From Bicyclus anynana (Eukaryota; Arthropoda; Insecta; Lepidoptera; Nymphalidae): a stretch of DNA of 64,000 nucleotides. Numbering within the stretch: the first letter of the stretch is position 1; each line of letters begins with the position of its first letter. The stretch is from positions 11,257,561-11,321,560 of the forward strand of contig NC_069093.1 of NCBI RefSeq assembly GCF_947172395.1. Reading direction: 5' to 3'. Both the position numbers and the translations under genes were made by a program. The notes beneath the pieces were generated by a model. The model ran no database searches. It worked only from the letters and a program-made list of their open reading frames with translations, and was not told where the DNA came from. Below are positions 19,715-31,400 of this stretch, piece after piece.

Positions 19715-22159
19715 ATGATGAACTTCCGCAAAGTAACGCCTGCTTCTATCCAATATTTAAAAGAGGTTAGCTTAACCACGCAGGCACGACTCTATATAAA
19801 ATTAACCAAATTACATCGACTTGCAGTTCAAAATGTTTGGTTTAATCAACAATGTAAACAATTAAATTTAGTACCAAAATATATTAATATTTCAACTAAT
19901 ATGCATAGCCGATCAGCCGATATTGCTATTAAAAAAGCTCAAAAAATTTGGCTTAATGAAGAATCACGTAGTTGGTTCACAATTAGAGATAATTTGAAGC
20001 TACATTTAAAAATATTGTATTCTGAACTCACATACAAATTACATAACGTAGAATTTGATCTGTTAGATAGCAAAGCAAGGGATTTTGCCTCAATAGAGTG
20101 CCACAAAAAATACATTACTCAGCAAAAGAAATTACAATTCTTACAAACTAGTTCCTCTAGATCCCAACTAGTAATAGATGACAATGCAGTTACTGACAAC
20201 ACTGATCACGATTTCTATCCTCGTGTTAAAAATCTTACTGATACGGTTTTTTCAAAGCATGAGATGACACTTTTAGAGAAAGGTTTAAAATTCAATATCC
20301 CAACTGTAAACTCTAAAAAATCGCTTGAAACACTAGCAGTAGATACAGAATTAGCTATAACACTTCATAAGAAAGGGGACATTGTTAAAAATATTATAGC
20401 GCACGATATCAATAACACTCACACTCTCACAATACCTAATCAGGACATGAAAATATTGAAATCGTTACAGAGCACTATTGCACGAGATAATATTGTAATT
20501 TCTAAAGCTGATAAAGGTAATACAGTTATAATAATGAAACGGGACGAGTATGTGGATAAAGTAAAAGATATACTTCTTGGAGACGAATTCCATCAATTAT
20601 CAACAGATCCAACTAAAAAGTTTGCTGCAATAGTTAGACTAGCTATAAATAAATCAGAATTTATATTCCCCAAATGTACATCTAAACAAAAGGCTATTGT
20701 AATGAACACTCATGCCCCACTTTTGTATGGCTTACCTAAAATTCACAAGGATAACATCCCAATGCGTCCAGTTGTCTCCTATATTGGAGCCCCAGCATAT
20801 GAGCTAGCAAAGCAATTAAATAATATTATTAAACTAAAAACCTCTTTTCGGCCAGTATTTGCACTTAAAAACACTGTTGAACTAGTCACCAAAATCAAGG
20901 ATATAGATTTACCTAACTGTTGTAAATTAATATCATTAGATGTCGATAGCTTATTTACTAATGTTCCAGTAAACGAAACACTGGACATTTTAAATAAATT
21001 GTTAGAAATAAATAAAACGCATCCTACTGAAATGGCAGAGTTGATTGAGTTAACACATATATGTATGGAACAAAATTATTTTAGATTTAATAATGATTAC
21101 TACCAGCAAAATGAAGGGCTAGCTATGGGATCACCTTTGAGTCCCTTAATGGCTGAAATATTTATGGATGACTTTGAAAATAAAAATATTGTTAAAAATA
21201 ATCACATTTTATATTACTATCGATATGTAGACGATATAATTATATGCTGGACTGGAACGGACAGACAATTGGATGTCTTTGTAGATAAATTAAACAATTT
21301 GCACCCAAAAATTAAATTTAAATTAGAAATAGAACAGAATAATTCTTTAAATTTCCTTGATGTAACAATCACTAGAGTTAATAATAGACATCACTTTGGG
21401 ATTTATCGTAAGCCAACTTATACAGATATAACCATACCAGCTTCATCTTGTCATCCATGGCAACATAAATTAGCAGCTTTCCATAGTTATGTTCATAGAC
21501 TGATGTCCATTCCTCTAACTAGGGATCAGTATAACAAGGAATTAAATATAATATACCGCATGGCCATTTCGAATGGATACAACCCGAATATTGTGAATAG
21601 AATAATCAATAAGAAACAATTGGTGTTGATTAGAAAAGAACTTTATGGAATTCCATTAGAAAAACCTAAAAAATTTAAAGCTAGTCTAACATACTTTGGT
21701 CCAGTGTCGGAACGTATTGCAAAAACACTTAGAAAGCATGATATAAATGTGGCTTTCAGAACAAATAACTCTCTTAAAAATATTTGCAATGGTAAAGATA
21801 AACTAGAAAAGCAACATAAATCGGGAGTATATAAATTGCAATGTTCTGAATGTAATGCAACATATATTGGTCAAACCGGTCGGAATTTTGATACACGTTA
21901 CAAGGAACACATATCCGCTGTTCGAAATGACCGTCCACAAAGGTCGCACTTTGCAAAGCATCTCCTAGATACTGGTCATAAGCTGGCAGATAATCATATG
22001 TATGACATTTTGCACACTTGCAATAAAGGCCTACGACTATGCGTTTTGGAACAATTAGAAATAATAAAACATAATAAGTCAGGAATTACCTTATTAAATG
22101 AACAAATAGAGTTATCGAAGTCACCATTAATAAAAATGTTTGAATGCGATGCGAGATAA
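19715..22159 (+). CDS. Penelope-like element protein (RT + GIY-YIG), copy A
   Basis: Intact 814-codon ORF. N-terminal region with SKADKGN at about residues 263-269; reverse transcriptase with LYGLPKIHK (about 337), SLDVDSLFTNVP (about 407), GLAMGSPLSP (about 468) and the catalytic YVDD (about 504-507); thumb with FLDVTITR and GIYRKPTYTD; linker; then a GIY-YIG nuclease with GVYKLQC..C and YIGQTGR at about 704-723 followed by R..EH. Known role of the family: target-primed reverse transcription with nicking by GIY-YIG. The ATG at 19715 lies just inside the unit start; a second Met follows directly. It differs from copy B by two silent bases (20257 and 21556). No stop or frameshift, so likely functional or very recently so. 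Confidence 0.95.
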   Translation: MMNFRKVTPASIQYLKEVSLTTQARLYIKLTKLHRLAVQNVWFNQQCKQLNLVPKYINISTNMHSRSADIAIKKAQKIWLNEESRSWFTIRDNLKLHLKILYSELTYKLHNVEFDLLDSKARDFASIECHKKYITQQKKLQFLQTSSSRSQLVIDDNAVTDNTDHDFYPRVKNLTDTVFSKHEMTLLEKGLKFNIPTVNSKKSLETLAVDTELAITLHKKGDIVKNIIAHDINNTHTLTIPNQDMKILKSLQSTIARDNIVISKADKGNTVIIMKRDEYVDKVKDILLGDEFHQLSTDPTKKFAAIVRLAINKSEFIFPKCTSKQKAIVMNTHAPLLYGLPKIHKDNIPMRPVVSYIGAPAYELAKQLNNIIKLKTSFRPVFALKNTVELVTKIKDIDLPNCCKLISLDVDSLFTNVPVNETLDILNKLLEINKTHPTEMAELIELTHICMEQNYFRFNNDYYQQNEGLAMGSPLSPLMAEIFMDDFENKNIVKNNHILYYYRYVDDIIICWTGTDRQLDVFVDKLNNLHPKIKFKLEIEQNNSLNFLDVTITRVNNRHHFGIYRKPTYTDITIPASSCHPWQHKLAAFHSYVHRLMSIPLTRDQYNKELNIIYRMAISNGYNPNIVNRIINKKQLVLIRKELYGIPLEKPKKFKASLTYFGPVSERIAKTLRKHDINVAFRTNNSLKNICNGKDKLEKQHKSGVYKLQCSECNATYIGQTGRNFDTRYKEHISAVRNDRPQRSHFAKHLLDTGHKLADNHMYDILHTCNKGLRLCVLEQLEIIKHNKSGITLLNEQIELSKSPLIKMFECDAR

Positions 22160-22280
22160 ATCGCTTATATTATTAGTATCTTGGCAACGCCCACCTCTTG
22201 CCCCACCTACTTTTTGGTCTATAAAAGACGAAGCAAAGGTCGAAAACGACACTTTGCAATTGCACGTTGTAGAGTCAACA

Positions 22281-22325
22281 TCTCCTGAGGATGCTCCGGT
22301 TTCGGGGTGAAACGTACGTAGAGAG
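22281..22325 (+). ncRNA. hammerhead-like ribozyme core
   Basis: Exact copy of 19584-19628, one 2697-bp unit downstream, between full copies A and B. Confidence 0.55.
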
Positions 22326-22411
22326 TATTTTGTCGGACCTGGGTGACGTTGTCGCATGGGTTCGCCGAATTTTCGCGGATGATAGCAAAATAAATAAATC
22401 ATTATATAATC

Positions 22412-24856
22412 ATGATGAACTTCCGCAAAGTAACGCCTGCTTCTATCCAATATTTAAAAGAGGTTAGCTTAACCACGCAGGCACGACTCTATATAAAATT
22501 AACCAAATTACATCGACTTGCAGTTCAAAATGTTTGGTTTAATCAACAATGTAAACAATTAAATTTAGTACCAAAATATATTAATATTTCAACTAATATG
22601 CATAGCCGATCAGCCGATATTGCTATTAAAAAAGCTCAAAAAATTTGGCTTAATGAAGAATCACGTAGTTGGTTCACAATTAGAGATAATTTGAAGCTAC
22701 ATTTAAAAATATTGTATTCTGAACTCACATACAAATTACATAACGTAGAATTTGATCTGTTAGATAGCAAAGCAAGGGATTTTGCCTCAATAGAGTGCCA
22801 CAAAAAATACATTACTCAGCAAAAGAAATTACAATTCTTACAAACTAGTTCCTCTAGATCCCAACTAGTAATAGATGACAATGCAGTTACTGACAACACT
22901 GATCACGATTTCTATCCTCGTGTTAAAAATCTTACTGATACGGTTTTTTCAAAACATGAGATGACACTTTTAGAGAAAGGTTTAAAATTCAATATCCCAA
23001 CTGTAAACTCTAAAAAATCGCTTGAAACACTAGCAGTAGATACAGAATTAGCTATAACACTTCATAAGAAAGGGGACATTGTTAAAAATATTATAGCGCA
23101 CGATATCAATAACACTCACACTCTCACAATACCTAATCAGGACATGAAAATATTGAAATCGTTACAGAGCACTATTGCACGAGATAATATTGTAATTTCT
23201 AAAGCTGATAAAGGTAATACAGTTATAATAATGAAACGGGACGAGTATGTGGATAAAGTAAAAGATATACTTCTTGGAGACGAATTCCATCAATTATCAA
23301 CAGATCCAACTAAAAAGTTTGCTGCAATAGTTAGACTAGCTATAAATAAATCAGAATTTATATTCCCCAAATGTACATCTAAACAAAAGGCTATTGTAAT
23401 GAACACTCATGCCCCACTTTTGTATGGCTTACCTAAAATTCACAAGGATAACATCCCAATGCGTCCAGTTGTCTCCTATATTGGAGCCCCAGCATATGAG
23501 CTAGCAAAGCAATTAAATAATATTATTAAACTAAAAACCTCTTTTCGGCCAGTATTTGCACTTAAAAACACTGTTGAACTAGTCACCAAAATCAAGGATA
23601 TAGATTTACCTAACTGTTGTAAATTAATATCATTAGATGTCGATAGCTTATTTACTAATGTTCCAGTAAACGAAACACTGGACATTTTAAATAAATTGTT
23701 AGAAATAAATAAAACGCATCCTACTGAAATGGCAGAGTTGATTGAGTTAACACATATATGTATGGAACAAAATTATTTTAGATTTAATAATGATTACTAC
23801 CAGCAAAATGAAGGGCTAGCTATGGGATCACCTTTGAGTCCCTTAATGGCTGAAATATTTATGGATGACTTTGAAAATAAAAATATTGTTAAAAATAATC
23901 ACATTTTATATTACTATCGATATGTAGACGATATAATTATATGCTGGACTGGAACGGACAGACAATTGGATGTCTTTGTAGATAAATTAAACAATTTGCA
24001 CCCAAAAATTAAATTTAAATTAGAAATAGAACAGAATAATTCTTTAAATTTCCTTGATGTAACAATCACTAGAGTTAATAATAGACATCACTTTGGGATT
24101 TATCGTAAGCCAACTTATACAGATATAACCATACCAGCTTCATCTTGTCATCCATGGCAACATAAATTAGCAGCTTTCCATAGTTATGTTCATAGACTGA
24201 TGTCCATTCCTCTAACTAGGGATCAGTATAACAAGGAATTAAATATAATATATCGCATGGCCATTTCGAATGGATACAACCCGAATATTGTGAATAGAAT
24301 AATCAATAAGAAACAATTGGTGTTGATTAGAAAAGAACTTTATGGAATTCCATTAGAAAAACCTAAAAAATTTAAAGCTAGTCTAACATACTTTGGTCCA
24401 GTGTCGGAACGTATTGCAAAAACACTTAGAAAGCATGATATAAATGTGGCTTTCAGAACAAATAACTCTCTTAAAAATATTTGCAATGGTAAAGATAAAC
24501 TAGAAAAGCAACATAAATCGGGAGTATATAAATTGCAATGTTCTGAATGTAATGCAACATATATTGGTCAAACCGGTCGGAATTTTGATACACGTTACAA
24601 GGAACACATATCCGCTGTTCGAAATGACCGTCCACAAAGGTCGCACTTTGCAAAGCATCTCCTAGATACTGGTCATAAGCTGGCAGATAATCATATGTAT
24701 GACATTTTGCACACTTGCAATAAAGGCCTACGACTATGCGTTTTGGAACAATTAGAAATAATAAAACATAATAAGTCAGGAATTACCTTATTAAATGAAC
24801 AAATAGAGTTATCGAAGTCACCATTAATAAAAATGTTTGAATGCGATGCGAGATAA
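22412..24856 (+). CDS. Penelope-like element protein (RT + GIY-YIG), copy B
   Basis: Second intact 814-codon ORF, identical in protein sequence to copy A and exactly 2697 bp downstream. It has the same YVDD reverse transcriptase and GIY-YIG nuclease motifs at the same residue positions. The head-to-tail order places a terminal region with a hammerhead-like core on both sides, the arrangement described for complete Penelope elements. Near-identity means either a very recent duplication or homogenisation. A collapsed or expanded assembly is also possible. Confidence 0.95.
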   Translation: MMNFRKVTPASIQYLKEVSLTTQARLYIKLTKLHRLAVQNVWFNQQCKQLNLVPKYINISTNMHSRSADIAIKKAQKIWLNEESRSWFTIRDNLKLHLKILYSELTYKLHNVEFDLLDSKARDFASIECHKKYITQQKKLQFLQTSSSRSQLVIDDNAVTDNTDHDFYPRVKNLTDTVFSKHEMTLLEKGLKFNIPTVNSKKSLETLAVDTELAITLHKKGDIVKNIIAHDINNTHTLTIPNQDMKILKSLQSTIARDNIVISKADKGNTVIIMKRDEYVDKVKDILLGDEFHQLSTDPTKKFAAIVRLAINKSEFIFPKCTSKQKAIVMNTHAPLLYGLPKIHKDNIPMRPVVSYIGAPAYELAKQLNNIIKLKTSFRPVFALKNTVELVTKIKDIDLPNCCKLISLDVDSLFTNVPVNETLDILNKLLEINKTHPTEMAELIELTHICMEQNYFRFNNDYYQQNEGLAMGSPLSPLMAEIFMDDFENKNIVKNNHILYYYRYVDDIIICWTGTDRQLDVFVDKLNNLHPKIKFKLEIEQNNSLNFLDVTITRVNNRHHFGIYRKPTYTDITIPASSCHPWQHKLAAFHSYVHRLMSIPLTRDQYNKELNIIYRMAISNGYNPNIVNRIINKKQLVLIRKELYGIPLEKPKKFKASLTYFGPVSERIAKTLRKHDINVAFRTNNSLKNICNGKDKLEKQHKSGVYKLQCSECNATYIGQTGRNFDTRYKEHISAVRNDRPQRSHFAKHLLDTGHKLADNHMYDILHTCNKGLRLCVLEQLEIIKHNKSGITLLNEQIELSKSPLIKMFECDAR

Positions 24857-24977
24857 ATCGCTTATATTATTAGTATCTTGGCAACGCCCACCTCTTGCCC
24901 CACCTACTTTTTGGTCTATAAAAGACGAAGCAAAGGTCGAAAACGACACTTTGCAATTGCACGTTGTAGAGTCAACA

Positions 24978-25022
24978 TCTCCTGAGGATGCTCCGGTTTC
25001 GGGGTGAAACGTACGTAGAGAG
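24978..25022 (+). ncRNA. hammerhead-like ribozyme core
   Basis: Exact copy of 19584-19628 in the last terminal region of the array. Confidence 0.55.
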
Positions 25023-25150
25023 TATTTTGTCGGACCTGGGTGACGTTGTCGCATGGGTTCGCCGAATTTTCGCGGATGATAGCAAAATAAATAAATCATT
25101 ATATAATCATGATGAACTTCCGCAAAGTAACGCCTGCTTCTATTCAATAT

Positions 25151-25161
25151 ATGTAGGTAAT
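25151..25161 (+). repeat. target-site duplication, right copy
   Basis: 'atgtaggtaat', identical to 17764-17774. Confidence 0.8.
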
Positions 25162-25390
25162 GTTTTTTTACAAACAAATTTTGCGACAGAGCCAGATTAA
25201 GGAGGTCTTAAGGCTCTCGCAAGTTTGTATGAAAGTCCTTCATCTTACATGCTACAAACTTGAAAGAAAGGCAGTTTATAGTTAGTAGACGTACATTTCC
25301 GCGGGCGTCCCCTACTTCCATATAAATTCACGTTTACGTTAACGCGATAGTAACAGTATGAAAATATTGAAAACTCCCACTAGGCACACA
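25162..25390 (+). repeat. repeats E and F, right flank of the Penelope array
   Basis: 25162-25300 continues repeat E ('attttgcgacagagcc', 'ttaaggaggtcttaaggctc'). 25325-25390 is repeat F ('cgtttacgttaacgcgatag', 'aaaactcccacta'). Both lie just beyond the SPATA20 stop codon and may be part of its 3' UTR. Confidence 0.55.
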
Positions 25391-25433
25391 GAGATGACTC
25401 AAGTTTGGCGCGCACTACCCTCACGGTCCAGCT

Positions 25434-28400
25434 CTAATTGTTCTGTGGTGCCGGCGACGCAGGCTCGTCGAGCAGCGTCTCCAGCTGCTTGACGTCGGTG
25501 ACGGGCAGCGAGCACGCGTAGCGCCGACACACGTACGCGGCGGGCACGTCGCCCGCGCTACGGATGCGACTCAGCACTGCCAATACATATACATATCAAT
25601 CAAATGTACAAGACTAAAGTGTGTGCTTTAGACCACACGACTGAAGTAAAACTTCTTACAAAAATAGAAAATAAAGCGCCATCTATGAGGCTCATGGATA
25701 ACTGCATCGTAACAGATTTCTGAAGGATTCAGATATTACATCAGATACAGAATTCTGTTAAAAGGGGATTGTTTCAAAGTTCTCTAAGAACGCCATCTAC
25801 TGGTAGTTTGAAATAACAAAATCTTTTTCACTATGCCTGTAGATGGCAGCACGCATTTTAAAAGCCTCACCCGATTACACTTTTCGTAACGCATTCACCA
25901 GCTTTTCAGGCGTTGGCAGGCGGCTTATGAAAGCTTTAGAAGCCTAGATATAGTAGTAGGCAGGTTTTCGCTTAATTCTCATAATTCAATAAACTTGTTA
26001 AAATTAAAGAAATCTCTAAGTCGTTCGTCGTTACAAATCAATTATAAGAGTGTGACAATGAGTCGTCATACCCGCGCGATAACGCCATGTTGGATGACCG
26101 GTCGCTGCGATCGTGTATAGATTTATACGGGTTAGGGGGAAATGGTTATAAAAAATGTAAGCAAACAAAGTCAAACATTTTGTCGATGATCTCACTACGC
26201 ACACTACTGCATGAAAATGAAAAAATGAAAAAATCTTTATTCGTCAACTAAGTCTTACAAACAAGTAGCAAGGGCCCCTGTACTAGGTGGAAAACCCGTA
26301 TTACTGGGTGCAAAAGTGCTGCTGGTGCTGTATCAGCAGATCGCACTCACGTATGTCGGACATACCAACGGGCGAGTCCGCGGCCGGGTCGGCCACGGCC
26401 AGCACGCGGCCGGGCAGCAGGCGCAAGCGCACCACGCGCAGCAGCTCCATGGCGATGACCTCACTACGCACACTACTGTATCAGCAGATCGCACTCACGT
26501 ATGTCGGACATACCAACGGGCGAGTCCGCGGCCGGGTCGGCCACGGCCAGCACGCGGCCGGGCAGCAGGCGCGAGCGCACCACGCGCAGCAGCTCCAAGG
26601 CGATGACCTCACTACGCACACTACTGTATCAGCAGATCGCACTCACGTATGTCGGACATACCAACGGGCGAGTCTGCGGCCGGGTCGGCCACGGCCAGCA
26701 CGCGGCCGGGCAGCAGGCGCGAGCGCACCACGCGCAGCAGCTCCAGCGTGCGCGGGTCGGAGCAGCCGCCAGCAATTAGCACCTGTAATACGTTGGAAGC
26801 TTAAAGTTAAACTTATTTACACATGTTCGACTTGGGGAGTCAGTGAACGTTACTAAAATTGAAATGGCTGCGTGCTGCCATCTACAGGCATAGTGTTTGT
26901 TATTTTAAATTAACAGTAGATGGCGTTCCTAGAGAACTTTGAAATAATACCTTTTTGTGCATTTCAAGAAACTTGTGTAAGTTATGCCTCAGGCTCATAG
27001 ATGGAGCTTTGTTTTGTTATTTTAGAAAGAAGTTTTACTTCAGTAGTGTGCTCTAAAACACACGTTTTTTTTTAAATTATTTTTATTTAAAACTATCAAA
27101 CTGCCTGGCATGGGTGTCATTTATTTTAATAATTTTTACACACAGCACAATTTTCAAGAAGGAGGAGCAGAAGGATCCTGTTATATACATGAAGTACATA
27201 CCTGAGTAGGAGAGTCATTGTAGAACATAAGCGCAGACACCATTTCAGGCAGCGCAGTGGGGTGGTCCATCATTTTCTTGCTGAAAGCCAGCAGTACTTT
27301 CTTCGCCAGCTCCCGCTCGTGGTCGCCGCCTTCAGGCACTGCGCTCTTGTCCGCGTACGTTGCCAAGCGTTGTAGGTTGTGACACGACACGCTGTTACCA
27401 GAAGGCTCCGCCCCATCCTGATCTTTAAAAAGAAAATAGTGCAATTATTACTATTGGTCACAACAGGTACCAAAAAAGAAAAAACTTAGCTGTGAGCAGC
27501 GAGCACTGAGAAAAGCCCTCAACAAACGTAGCCAGTAGTTTGTTGTGGGCTTTTCTCAGACCCAACCGTATTTGGAACCCTTGTAAAAGTAAATTTCAAG
27601 TTTACAGCCACACTTATCACATTAACTTCTTACTCTGTTTATTCTCATAAAAATAAATCAATCTAATGACTGCAACTTGTTTCTCTTCTTCTTTTCTTTT
27701 CAAATTCAAGTGGTTTCCAAATGTGTGACACAATTTAAAGGTCTTAATAAAAAGAAGAAAAAGCCTATGAAGTAATCAGGTGAAAATGTCTATGTCAGGG
27801 TCACCCTGCCTTTTGTGCATTTTTAAGTGTCTGAATTAACACGAGAACGAGAACTACTTGGGTGGAAACGGATGGCGGATGCTCGTATTATTAGTAGTAC
27901 TACTAATGATAGTAGTAGATTATGTTTACCTTCTTTCAACCTTAAAATAACGGAAGGATCGCATGTAGAAGTTGTGAAATAGCCTCCATTATCCATATCC
28001 CAAAAAAGTTCGTTTTGTTTGAGTTGCAGCTCTCGCGCCCAGTTCAGCCAGTTGAGGTCCAGAGAAGCTTCGTACAGGTCAAGTAGACCTTTGATCAAAA
28101 ACGCGTAGTCATCTAAAAATCCTTCGATTGGTTGATTACTAAAACAAAAGAGTGCGTACATATTATACGTAACATTACTTAGTATACACTAGCGAACAGT
28201 ATTTTTTCGTTTGTTGAATAATTAGTAGGATTATTAACCTGCCAATCCACATTGGTGGGTCTAAGTATAAATAGTTATTTATGCTACTGTATGACCCACA
28301 TCATCCATGGCCAGGCCATTGCCAAAGAATTAACAAAACTTGGTAAATAATGTGTGTGTAAACCAAGTGGCCTCCTAAATTTGGTCTCTGCGTGGTTTTT

Positions 28401-31400
28401 TAGGTTTGTCTCTTATAAGAAAGCCTGAATTTTTGTAGCCAATGACATGGTACTATTTCAAAATTGAAAAAAAATCATTGTAGCACTATTTGTTTACCCG
28501 TGTAGTAATGAACATTACCAAACAATATGTAAGAATGCATAGCTTTGTGATATGGTTTGAGGTTTGAGTATATTACGAAATGGGAGTAGAAAAAGATGAT
28601 TTACTTACGTTTGAGTGATATTTCCAACTTCATCTCTGTAGGAAGAATGAAACAGTGTTTTCGTATTTGGATCATACAGGTAGTCCTTGACAAATTGAGC
28701 TGTTTTCAGGGCGTCATCTACAAAACTCTTATCGCCTAATCCTTGACCAGCTTGGGCTAAGCCGGCTATCATGAGGCCATTCCAGGAACATAGCATTTTG
28801 GTATCCAAATGAGGACGGGGTCTTTTGGAGCGTGCTTCAAATAATATACCAATACATTCATTAATAACTTCATTGAATTGTTCCAATGTTATGCCAAATC
28901 TAGACATGGTTTCTTCTTTACTTCCATAGATAATAAGAACGTTTTTATCAGTCAGTTCGGAATGTGGGTCACTTTCCGGCGAAATGTTACCATTTTCTTG
29001 GACGCTAAAATAATCGCAAAATATTTCGAAATAGGAAAGAGATCCGAGCTGCTTTCCCTCTAATAGCGACTTCAGTTCTTTATATTCCCAAGTGCAGAAA
29101 GCCCCTTCTTTTTTATGTTCGGCACCGAAATATGGATAAGAATCAGCATCTTCTGCACTATAATAGCCTCCAGTTTCGTGCCTCAAGTCTCTGTTTATAT
29201 ACTTCACTATGTCCCTTACGACCTCTGCGAAGAATTCGTCTTTCGTTGCAAGATAAGCATCTGTATAGGCGACTAATAGTTGTGCTTGATCGTATAGCAT
29301 TTTTTCGAAATGCGGTACGTGCCAGTCGTTATCCACGGAATACCTAGCAAAGCCACCAGACACGTGATCATGAATACCACCTTTAGCTATTTTAGTCAAA
29401 GTATGCAAGCACATCTCCAGACACGTTTTCCCTTCTTGATCCCGTTTGTCTCTGGCGTAGAAGTGGAAAAGAAAGTTGAATATGGAAGCTTGTGGAAATT
29501 TCGGTGCTGTCCCAAAACCACCAAAGTCTGGTTCAAACGTAGAGAGATAATGACGCACGCATTTAGTCCAGGTAGCCTCACCTGGTACTGCAGTTGTTGA
29601 ATCCTGTATTCTTGATATGTTTCGTAAAGCGTCCAAAACATTGCTGCTAGCTTCCAAGAATTGTGCACTATTTTCTCGCCATTTATTTGCTAAAGAAAGC
29701 AAAATGGTTTTAAAACCTGGACGACCCCATCTGTCTTCAGGGGGGAAGTAAGTACCACCAGTTACAGGACACAATTCCGGTGTGAGAAAGATAGACATTG
29801 GCCAGCCTCCTCTGCCTGTGGTTGCTGTGATGAAAAGCATGTAAACGCGGTCAAGGTCAGGACGTTCTTCTCTGTCAATTTTAATGTTTACATAATGTTC
29901 ATTCATGATTTTCGCAACAGCTTCATTCTCAAAACATTCCTTTTCCATTACATGACACCAGTGGCAAGTAGAGTATCCTATTGATAGAAATATAAGCTTA
30001 TTCTCTTTTTTAGCTCTGTCAATTGCTTCTTGACACCATGGATACCAGTCTACAGGATTGTGAGCATGTTGCAACAAATAAGGTGACCTTTCTGTTACCA
30101 ATCTATTAGAAAATTTATGTTTCTCTGCTTGATTTGTTTCTGGATTAGCTGTAGCCATCTTGATTATGTTGTCACTAAAGCTTCTTCTAATGAGTGTAGG
30201 TGGACTGAGATCATACGAAGAAAATCTAGAACACAAATGGATATATATTGAATACACTGTAATGTGGTCCTAAATTAAATTGGTAGTCCTGGGGGTTGTA
30301 CTTATTTCTGCTACCAACTTGCCAAGTAGCATTGATGTGTTGCTATTGGGTATGGTTACCCATGTACCAAAAAAATTTTCTTGGAATAATACGGGAAAAA
30401 TCATGTCCTTACTTGGGATACAAGCTTTGTGAAAACCAAGACAGGTATTTTTAACAGTGATTATTAATGTTTACTTTTATAATATAATTGTGTAGCACTC
30501 ATGCTTATGAGTACTACACAGTTATAGAGTAGCTTTTAAGAGTTTTGAATAGTATGCAAGTATTTCTACACTCATTCCAAAATTACATGTTTCTTCCAAA
30601 TTTACACAAATGTCAAACTGTGAAATACAAACATCCTTAAGGAACACACAATAGAAATTATTAACTACTGGACATGAATTGACTAAATGACTATGTGGTT
30701 GGTTTGAAGTTGGTGCACCCCAAAATCTATCTATAACCTATAATACAATGGGTAACCAAAGCTGTTCTAATAGGACTCCACAAAATTTGGCTTGCACAGA
30801 AGATCAACACAAGCGGTGGAGTGTTGACATGCATTGTCAAGGGTGGAACCATACATATCAGCACAGTGTTTTTCCCCTATAAGCCTAAAACCTACAAGCA
30901 GGTTGCAAGTCTGCTTGCCACTTTTTTTCTCTTCCATACACACAAGGTGAATCCATAGAATGCTTAGATAATAAATATACAAAATAGTTAGAGTTAAAAT
31001 TGATTAGTTAAAGTAAGTATTTTTAAGAAACTCACTTTGAACGATTAGTGCAGTTGAAAAGTTCAGGGTATATCTTAAGACATGAATTAAAGCTTTACAA
31101 AACACATTAAAATTCAAACTTTAAATAGGTATTATATCAGCAGCAAGATTCACAAATGTCCAAAGATATCAAATCTAGAAAAATAATAATAATAGCTAAA
31201 AAAAATAATAGCCATTAATTTAAGAATTGGGGGTGTTAGGGTCCCAAGGTGCTGGAATGGCAACCCTCACTGGAAAGCACAGTGTTGTTGACCCTCCACT
31301 GAGTAAACTGAGGACATCAAGCGGGTTGCACAGAGCTACTGGATGCTAGTGGTTCAAAACTGTTTTGTTTGGAAGTCCAAGCAAGAGGCCTATGTCTAGC

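Larger units (their letters stand above)
17775..25150 (+). mobile_element. Penelope-like retroelement array
   Basis: Order: inverted 5'-truncated copy (17775-18934, minus), direct 5'-truncated copy (18935 to about 19708), full copy A, full copy B, then about 44 bp of the head of another copy (about 25107-25150). The full unit is 2697 bp. The encoded protein joins a reverse transcriptase to a GIY-YIG endonuclease, the hallmark of Penelope-like elements, which are known for tandem copies, truncations and inverted fragments. An 11-bp duplication flanks the array, so it probably arrived as one event or grew in place after one insertion. Terminal regions carry hammerhead-like cores. Confidence 0.95.

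Noticed and set aside
26287..26856. GC-rich plus-strand open frames of 90-190 codons
   Set aside because: They are antisense to SPATA20 exon 5 and its tandem copies; the minus strand carries the conserved protein.
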